From CATQGW01 sp965262235 (GTDB lineage Bacteria > Chloroflexota > Dehalococcoidia > Bin125), in contig OZ253504.1 of assembly GCA_965262235.1 (NCBI GenBank), positions 3,369,608 through 3,433,607 on the forward strand: DNA of 64,000 nucleotides. Direction: 5' to 3'. Position 1 is the first letter of the stretch. Every line of letters begins with the position of its first letter. A program made the position numbers and the translations under genes. Under the pieces are notes generated by a model. The model saw nothing but the letters and a program-made list of their open reading frames with translations. It did no database searches and was not told where the DNA came from. Of this stretch, positions 58,535 to 64,000 are shown in pieces.

Positions 58535-58968
58535 TCAGTTGCGAATCCCCTGTGCGGGCAGCTTCGCCGCCAACTCTTCTTGGGTTCCCATGCCCTTCGT
58601 CGAGTTACGCGCACCGCAGAGGAGTTGTAGATTCTCGAAGTGATCAATGGCCCCGCAAGAGCGGGGGATGATGTGGTCAACGGTCATGTTGCGGAACGGG
58701 AAACTTGCGAGACATCCTCTGCATCATCGAGACTCGGCTCCACCTCAGCGATTTCCCAATGCCAAGCAAGATCGACATCTTCGAGCGTCCAGATGTCCCT
58801 GAACTGCGCGCCTTCGGCAGGACTTCCAATCGGTGCTTCGTAGTCCTGGTCTGAGTTGTGTGGCGGATCGAGGTAAATGAGATCAACAGAATCCGAGTTC
58901 ATCCCTCTCATGATGTCGAGATTGTCACCCGTCCAGATCGTCTGATTTGCCCAGTTAGGTTGCCCCAC
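58535..58968 (-). pseudogene. Decayed DNA methyltransferase with HNH-like end
   Basis: The reading frame from ATG 58968 starts MGQPNWANQTIWTGDNLDIM, then VDLIYLDPPHNSDQDYEAP (N-terminal DPP(F/Y)-type methylase, normally DPPFNS). It ends at TGA 58686-58684. In another frame just after, 58699-58535 encodes FPFRNMTVDHIIPRSCGAID, HFENLQLLCGARNSTKGMGT and QEELAAKLPAQGIRN. That is an HNH/zinc-type C-terminus as found at the end of some site-specific methylases. The middle of the gene is missing, so two ends of one gene are joined out of frame. Confidence 0.7.
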
Positions 58969-59023
58969 AGCGCCGTAGCCTCTCTCGGAATCGCTTCAGG
59001 AATGCGTGGACGAGGGTCCAGTC

Positions 59024-60211
59024 CTACCCCCGCGGGAGGCCCAGGCCGCGCGTCGCGATGATGTTGCGCTGAATCTCTGAGGTGCCGGCTGCGATCGTGA
59101 GGGGGACGGCGTTGAGGTATTCGTCGGGCATTCGGCCGTGGAGTGGCGCGCCCTGGCCGTCGCCGGCGAGCTGGCCGTGCAGGCCGAACATGTTGATCAT
59201 CCCCGCCAGGCGCTGATTGACCGCCGTGCCGAACAGCTTGCTCATCGAGGCTTCCTGATTCGGCACCAGTCCCTGCGACTGCATCCAGGCGACCCGATAG
59301 GCGAGCCAGCGGCCGACCGTGAACTCGATCTGCAGGTCGGCCAGCTTGTTGCGCACGCGAATGTCCTCGTCGGGCCGGCGACCATCGGGGCCCGGCTTCG
59401 ACGCAAGGTCGGTCAGCTCGCCGAGCAGCCGCACGCCGCTGACGACGCGCGAGATGCCCGAGCGCTCAAAATCGAGCGTGGTCGTGGCGACGTACCAGCC
59501 GCGATTCTCCTCGCCGACCATGTTCGACGCCGGCACGCGCACGTCCTCGAAGAAGACCTCGTTGAAGTGATGGCGGTTGGCCATGTTGACCAGCGGCCGC
59601 ACGGTGATCCCGGGCGTCTTCATGTCGATCAGGAAGAACGAGATGCCACGGTGTTTGGGCGCATCGGGCTCGGTGCGCGCGAGACAGAAGATCCAGTCGG
59701 CGTGCTGCGCCCCCGAGGTCCAGATTTTTTGGCCGTTGATGATGAAGTCGTCGCCGTCGCGCAGCGCCCGCATCTGCAACGAGGCGAGGTCGGAGCCCGA
59801 GCCGGGCTCGCTGAAGCCCTGGCACCAGGTGATCTCCGCGTTGCGAATCGCCGGCAGGAAGAAGTCTTTGTGCTCGTCGGAGCCGTACATGATGATCGTC
59901 GGCCCGACGCGGTCGACGCCCTGGTTGTAGGCGGGGGCGCGGTAGTGCGCCATCGCCTCGTTGAACATCGCCTGGCGCACGGGCCCGGCGCCGCCGCCGC
60001 CATGCTCGGTCGGCCAGCCCAGCGTCAGCCAGCCGCGCGCGGCAAGCGAGCGCTGGAACGTACGCGTGAACTGCCAGCGCTCCTCGTTGGCCGCGCCCTC
60101 CTCGGCGGGCCCCTCCGACATGTCGGCCCAGCCCGGCGGGAGCTCCGTCTCGAGGAACTGCACCACCTCCCCGCGAAACGCCTCGTCCTCGGCCGAAAAT
60201 CGAAACTCCAT
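59024..60211 (-). CDS. Acyl-CoA dehydrogenase
   Basis: 395 residues, typical length. FAD/substrate segments are seen as WCQGFSEPGSGSDLASLQMR (about 123-142) and INGQKIWTSGAQHADWIFCL. The C-terminal NMFGLHGQLAGDGQGAPLHG and LTIAAGTSEIQRNIIATRGL are also typical. It belongs to the large-insert group (FadE26/28-like) common in steroid and branched-acid oxidation. The usual catalytic Glu position cannot be fixed with confidence. GGAGG lies 6 nt before ATG 60211. Divergent from a CoA-transferase gene, consistent with an acyl-CoA degradation cluster. Confidence 0.92.
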   Translation of the reverse strand: MEFRFSAEDEAFRGEVVQFLETELPPGWADMSEGPAEEGAANEERWQFTRTFQRSLAARGWLTLGWPTEHGGGGAGPVRQAMFNEAMAHYRAPAYNQGVDRVGPTIIMYGSDEHKDFFLPAIRNAEITWCQGFSEPGSGSDLASLQMRALRDGDDFIINGQKIWTSGAQHADWIFCLARTEPDAPKHRGISFFLIDMKTPGITVRPLVNMANRHHFNEVFFEDVRVPASNMVGEENRGWYVATTTLDFERSGISRVVSGVRLLGELTDLASKPGPDGRRPDEDIRVRNKLADLQIEFTVGRWLAYRVAWMQSQGLVPNQEASMSKLFGTAVNQRLAGMINMFGLHGQLAGDGQGAPLHGRMPDEYLNAVPLTIAAGTSEIQRNIIATRGLGLPRG

Positions 60212-60283
60212 CGGGCACCTCCGCCAGACCGCGCAATTTGGGGCGGATCGTACCAGAGCAGCCCCGCGCCTAGACTCCCGATC

Positions 60284-61447
60284 ATGCCCGCCGCCCTCGA
60301 ACAAGCCCGAGTGCTCGACCTGTCCGACGACCGCGCGATCTACGCCGGCAAGCTGCTCGGCGACCTCGGCGCGCAGGTCTTGCGACTGGAGCCGCCGGAC
60401 GGCGATCCGCTGCGGCGCCGCGGGCCGCACATGAACGGCCAGTTGGACGGTGAGTCGCTCTGGCACGCCTTCTTCGCCAGCAGCCGCACGCATGCGCGCT
60501 CAGACTCCGACGCCGCGACCATTCCAGCGCTCGCGAAGCACGCAGCGATCGTGATCGACTGCGGGCGGCTCAAGGCGGCCGGCATCGCGCACGACGACCT
60601 GCTCGGTGCGAATCCCGCGCTGGTGATCGTCGATGTCTCATCGTTCGGCCCGGATGGTCCGTGGGCCGACTATCAGGCGCCGGCGATCGTCGCGGAGGCG
60701 CTCGGTGGAGTCGCCGCGACCAGCGGCGACTCCGATACGCCGCCGCTCAAGCTGTTCGGCGACCAGTACGCCTTCGTCGCCGGCGTCTACGCCGCGATCG
60801 CCGCGCTCTCGGCTCTGCACCACGCCCGCGCCAGCGGCGAGGGACAGGTCGTGCAGCTCGCCGTCCACGAGACGCTGGCGTCGGTCCTGGAGCACGTCCT
60901 GATGTGGGCCTGGTACGACGACGCCCTGCCGTTCGGAGCCAGCGCCGCCGGCCCCTACCTGCCGCGCCAGGGCTCGCTGCACTGGTCGCGCGCCTACCAG
61001 GTGATGCAGGCGCGCGGCGGCTCGATCATGATCACGCCCACGCCCGACTTCCAGAAGCAGCTCGTCTGGCTCGTCGAGGAGGACGCGCACGCCGACCTGC
61101 TCGACCCGAAGTACGCGGAACCCGAGAACCTCGTGCTGCTGATCGAGAACAGCATGAACGCGCTGCGCGCGTGGGTGGCAGAGAAGGATGTCGAACCCTT
61201 CTTCCACGAAGCGCAGCGCCGCCACCATCCGTTCGGCTGGGTGATGCCGATCCCCGAGGTCGCCGCGAACCCACAGCTCGCGGCGCGCGAGTGGTGGGCC
61301 GACTATCCCGTCGGCGACGGCAGCGTCGCCGGCCCGGGTGCGCCCTATCAGCTCGTCGATACGCCCGCCTCGATCGGCGGCGACCCCAGCGAACCGACGC
61401 CGGCGTCCGCCCAGGAGATCCTCGACGAGATCGGCTGGGCCGACTGA
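60284..61447 (+). CDS. Family III CoA-transferase (first of a pair)
   Basis: 387 residues. ARVLDLSDDRAIYAGKLLGD then LGAQVLRLEPPDGDPLR is the N-terminal family III segment. The typical NRxKRS run is replaced by SRTHARSDSD. SSFGPDGPWADYQAPAIVAE and VVQLAVHETLASVLEHV follow. The usual catalytic Asp after the nucleotide loop is not obvious, so one of the pair may be the structural subunit of a heteromer. Stop overlaps the next start (TGATG), consistent with coupled subunits. Confidence 0.85.
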   Translation: MPAALEQARVLDLSDDRAIYAGKLLGDLGAQVLRLEPPDGDPLRRRGPHMNGQLDGESLWHAFFASSRTHARSDSDAATIPALAKHAAIVIDCGRLKAAGIAHDDLLGANPALVIVDVSSFGPDGPWADYQAPAIVAEALGGVAATSGDSDTPPLKLFGDQYAFVAGVYAAIAALSALHHARASGEGQVVQLAVHETLASVLEHVLMWAWYDDALPFGASAAGPYLPRQGSLHWSRAYQVMQARGGSIMITPTPDFQKQLVWLVEEDAHADLLDPKYAEPENLVLLIENSMNALRAWVAEKDVEPFFHEAQRRHHPFGWVMPIPEVAANPQLAAREWWADYPVGDGSVAGPGAPYQLVDTPASIGGDPSEPTPASAQEILDEIGWAD

Positions 61448-62640
61448 TGGCCCGACCGCTCGACGGGATTCGCGTGCTCGACTTCACCCACGTGCTGGCC
61501 GGCCCGTTCTGCACGCGCGTGCTCGGCGACCTCGGCGCGGACGTCGTCAAGATCGGCACGCTCACACGGGCCGCGACCGGCGGCGGACCTGAGTCGCCCT
61601 ATTACGTCATGTGGAACCGTAACAAGCGGCTGCTGCAGCTCAACCTCGCCCGACCCGAAGGGCGGCAGATCGCGCGCGACCTGGCCGCCAAGGCCGACAT
61701 CATCATCGACAACTTCTCGGTCGGTGTGCTCGACCGCTGGGGGCTCGACTGGGACACGGTCGCCGAGACCAACCCGCGCGTGATCTCGATCGCGATGTCG
61801 GGGATGGGCGTCGGCGGTCCCTGGTCCTCCTACGTGACATATGCGCCGACCGTCCACGCGCTCGCCGGCCTGACCTACCTGACCAGCGTGCCCGGCCGCA
61901 ATGACATCGGGATCGGCTTCTCCTACAACGACCACATGGCCGGCCTGCACGCCGCCGTCGCGCTGCTGGCCGCGCTGGAGGCGCGCCGCGCGACCGGGCG
62001 CGGCCAGCGGATCGACATGTCGCAGTTCGAAGTCGGCGTCGGCTTCTCCGGCCCGGCGCTGCTCGACTGGTTCGCCAACGGCGTCGCGGCCGAGCCGCTG
62101 GCCAACGATCCGCCCTGGCGGATCGCCGCGCCGCACAACATCTACCGCTGCCGCGGCCACGACCGCTGGATCGCGGTCGCCGTCGAGACAGACGAGCAGT
62201 GGGCGTCGCTACGGTCGTTGTTGGGCGAGCCGAGCTGGGCGCGCAACAGTCAGTTCAACACGGCCGAGGGCCGTTGGGCAGGCCGAGCCGAGCTCGACGG
62301 CCAACTCACAAGCTGGACCAGCCGCCAGGACGACTACGAGCTGATGGAGCGCTGCCAGCAGGCCGGCGTCCCCGCCGGCGTCGTACAGACCGGGGACGAC
62401 CTCACGTCGAGGGACCCGCAGCTCGCCCACAACGGCATGTTCTTCGACTACGCCGACCCGCACCCCCTCCACGGCCCAATCAGAGGCGACCGCCTGGCGC
62501 TGCGGTTCACAAAGACGCCCGCAACCCGCTACGAGCGCACCGAAGTCTTCGGCGAGTCCAACGAATCGGTAGCCGCCGACTGGCTGGGGATGTCGCCTGC
62601 GGAGGTCGCCGAACTCGCGGTCGAGGGCGTGATCGAGTGA
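61447..62640 (+). CDS. Family III CoA-transferase (second of a pair)
   Basis: 397 residues with canonical N-terminus: IRVLDFTHVLAGPFCTRVLG then DLGADVVKI, NRNKRLLQLNLARPEGRQI and ADIIIDNFSVGVLDRWGLDW, in which the Asp of IIDNF is the expected catalytic residue. PAGVVQTGDDLTSRDPQL and the late ALRFTKTPA are family-typical. With the preceding gene it may form a heteromeric CoA-transferase, such as those for branched or aromatic acids. Confidence 0.9.
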   Translation: MARPLDGIRVLDFTHVLAGPFCTRVLGDLGADVVKIGTLTRAATGGGPESPYYVMWNRNKRLLQLNLARPEGRQIARDLAAKADIIIDNFSVGVLDRWGLDWDTVAETNPRVISIAMSGMGVGGPWSSYVTYAPTVHALAGLTYLTSVPGRNDIGIGFSYNDHMAGLHAAVALLAALEARRATGRGQRIDMSQFEVGVGFSGPALLDWFANGVAAEPLANDPPWRIAAPHNIYRCRGHDRWIAVAVETDEQWASLRSLLGEPSWARNSQFNTAEGRWAGRAELDGQLTSWTSRQDDYELMERCQQAGVPAGVVQTGDDLTSRDPQLAHNGMFFDYADPHPLHGPIRGDRLALRFTKTPATRYERTEVFGESNESVAADWLGMSPAEVAELAVEGVIE

Positions 62641-62644
62641 ACAG

Positions 62645-63175
62645 CTAAGAGCCTGCTTCGGACCAGTTGCGGATGTAGTCGAATTGCTGGGCAGTCTGCG
62701 GCCCTTCTGACTGCCACTCCGATGTCGCCTGCTCCGTCCGCAGACGCAGGAGTTCGTCAAGCACCTCTTCCGGACCGAACCCCTGCCGGCGCAGCCAGCA
62801 GCCAACGACCGTGCCCGTCCGCCCATGCCCGCGCCAACAGTGGAGGTAGACACGGCCGCCGCGGGCCATTTCGGCGTCGATGAAGTCCAGGATTCGTCGC
62901 ATCTGCTCCGGCGATGACGGAACCGAGTTGTCGCGAATGGGAAAATGCACCCGCGGGACGAGCCGACCGATTCGCTCCAACAGGCGCTCATACTGGATCA
63001 GGGGCGGGTTGGCGTCGGCGCCTTGCGTCAGGTCGACGAACGCTGTAACCCCAGCGTTGAGGATCGCAGAGAGTTTGTCGCGGGCGGTTTCTTTGTCCTG
63101 GTGTCCGGGGTAGTTGCCGGCGAGGAATTGGCATGGGATGACCCAGAAGGATTGGGGGTGGGGGAGTGGGATCAT
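62645..63175 (-). CDS. Dual-specificity/tyrosine phosphatase family protein
   Basis: 176 residues. P-loop VYLHCWRGHGRTGTVVGCWL with nucleophile Cys113 and Arg119 (C-x5-R), matching cysteine-based protein phosphatases. The general acid could be Asp82 or another Asp in the RDNSVPSSPE loop. The start is set at ATG 63175 because it overlaps the upstream stop as ATGA; ATGs at 63184 and 63226 are in frame. Substrate could be protein or nucleotide/phospholipid. Coupled to the Mrr-like gene, an uncommon neighbour. Confidence 0.85.
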   Translation of the reverse strand: MIPLPHPQSFWVIPCQFLAGNYPGHQDKETARDKLSAILNAGVTAFVDLTQGADANPPLIQYERLLERIGRLVPRVHFPIRDNSVPSSPEQMRRILDFIDAEMARGGRVYLHCWRGHGRTGTVVGCWLRRQGFGPEEVLDELLRLRTEQATSEWQSEGPQTAQQFDYIRNWSEAGS

Positions 63176-64000
63176 TCCGGCCATGGTCCCAGCTGATCGC
63201 AGAAATACTCTGGGACATCCAGCCAATGGTCGCGCAATTGTTCGACAAACTGGCTACCACTGATCAGCGTGATGGTGGGATGCCTCGCATCGTTGGCGAC
63301 TTCCTGCGCGCCCGTTCCGAAGTCTGATGTCGTCACAATCATCCCCGCTGCGCCGTTCGGCACACTGCCACGAAACTCACGGACTTGACGCGCTGTAACT
63401 AGGTTGCCTGCTTTGTATCGCTTCACTTGGACTCGCACTGGGAGCTCGGCCCCGAAGGGCATGCTGACAGTCGCATGAATGTCTACCCCCTCATCGCCGG
63501 GTCCCCCGCTGACCTCCACTGCTATGCAGCCTTCGGCCAACAGCACTTCAGCCACCAGTAGTTCGAAGAACCCTGGATTCTTGGTTCCTATACGTCGGAG
63601 AACTTCGTCGCCGTGCGGATCGCCAGTGGTCTCCGGCTCGGAGGGTTCCCTGACGGCTTGCAAGGCAAGGAATACGTCTCGATCTTCGCTGAGCGTGAAC
63701 ACCGTCCGGCGGTCCTTCAGGGTCTTCCGTTCTACTGTTGGCAACTCTGTCCTGAAGATCTCAAGGGCATGCCACCTGACTCGCCGACGATTGGGATGGT
63801 GATGTCCACCGCTCGGTCCTTCACAGTACGGCGGATCGCCAGCGACCTCCCCGTAACGAAGCACGTTCGAATTGAGCGCCGGGGTAACAATCACATCTCC
63901 TGCGGCCATCAAGTTCATGAACGCATCGATCTGCCCACTCCTGTTCCCCGCCGCTGGGTCACCAGGATGTCTCTGGTCGTACGCCTCGCGAACCGCCTCC
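63172..64000 (-). CDS. Mrr-like restriction endonuclease (N-terminus beyond window end)
   Basis: The frame stays open to the window edge. Internal ATGs at 63918 and 63909 are not needed, because the upstream codons read AVREAYDQRHPGDPAAGNRS then GQIDAFMNLM without break. The N-terminal half (MAAGDVIVTPALNSNVLRYG) resembles the substrate-binding part of Mrr-like proteins. The C-terminal half has the PD-(D/E)xK core GPGDEGVDIHATV and VRVQVKRYKAGN, with Asp and QxK in the right order. Such enzymes restrict modified DNA or act as phage defence. It ends in the ATGA overlap with the phosphatase gene. Confidence 0.82.
   Translation of the reverse strand, partial: EAVREAYDQRHPGDPAAGNRSGQIDAFMNLMAAGDVIVTPALNSNVLRYGEVAGDPPYCEGPSGGHHHPNRRRVRWHALEIFRTELPTVERKTLKDRRTVFTLSEDRDVFLALQAVREPSEPETTGDPHGDEVLRRIGTKNPGFFELLVAEVLLAEGCIAVEVSGGPGDEGVDIHATVSMPFGAELPVRVQVKRYKAGNLVTARQVREFRGSVPNGAAGMIVTTSDFGTGAQEVANDARHPTITLISGSQFVEQLRDHWLDVPEYFCDQLGPWPE

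Overview
This is a GC-rich, gene-dense bacterial window. It most resembles a member of Chloroflexota (Dehalococcoidia/SAR202-like), although this is inferred from gene content and no rRNA or marker phylogeny is available. Supporting content: Tat- or Sec-exported lipoproteins with long Q/A-rich tethers, several family III CoA-transferases, a phytanoyl-CoA-type dioxygenase, a DUF3090 protein, class III-like PHA synthase genes, and conserved small zinc-ribbon proteins.

The most notable result is that three enzymes keep an intact reading frame across an in-frame TGA placed exactly at the catalytic or redox cysteine position: a peroxiredoxin (4453-4920, minus, U45), a two-domain rhodanese (13210-14055, plus, U239) and a GrdB/selenoprotein-B-like protein (28870-30246, plus, U155 in UxxC). 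Each TGA is followed at about 17-30 nt by a stem-loop that could act as a bacterial SECIS. Conventional gene calling would truncate or miss all three. No selA, selB, selD or tRNA-Sec lies in the window, so that machinery must be elsewhere.

Layout. 1-7.8 kb: amidase start, alpha/beta hydrolase, crotonase, sugar-type binding protein, MoaD-like protein, two zinc-ribbon proteins, selenocysteine peroxiredoxin, DUF3090, an MFS transporter with no ATG/GTG/TTG at its true N-terminus, and two paired membrane-anchored proteins. 7.85-9.4 kb: repeat array with three 174-bp inverted-repeat elements and an IS110 transposase remnant. 9.4-20 kb: nitroreductase, malonyl-CoA:ACP transacylase, VOC protein, CtpA protease, Sec-rhodanese, two extracytoplasmic thioredoxin-like lipoproteins, NudC and formate-THF ligase. 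20-24.3 kb: a glycine betaine/proline ABC operon. 24.4-27.7 kb: a PHA locus (phaC, a phaE-like gene, padR, divergent phasin) with a symmetrical operator/promoter region. 27.9-31.9 kb: hydrolase, Sec GrdB-like protein, PhyH dioxygenase, smpB.

31.9-35.1 kb is an inserted three-gene DNA-modification island (ParB-domain protein, unknown protein with a nuclease-like motif, D12-class adenine methylase). It is bounded by a 17-bp direct repeat and a CoA-transferase fragment. 35.2-42.2 kb: CoA-transferase, tmRNA with a readable tag, and a peptide-type ABC transporter without its ATPases. 42.6-50.4 kb: mutS-mutL and a NuoE/NuoF-like pair. 50.6-58 kb: SMP-30 protein, Doc/antitoxin pair, SDR, dienelactone hydrolase, a second Tat-exported peptide-binding protein, HAD phosphatase and NrtS-like transporter. 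58-64 kb: a decayed methyltransferase-HNH gene, acyl-CoA dehydrogenase, two CoA-transferases, and a protein phosphatase overlapping an Mrr-like nuclease that runs off the end.

A family of short GC-rich palindromic repeats recurs in many intergenic gaps.
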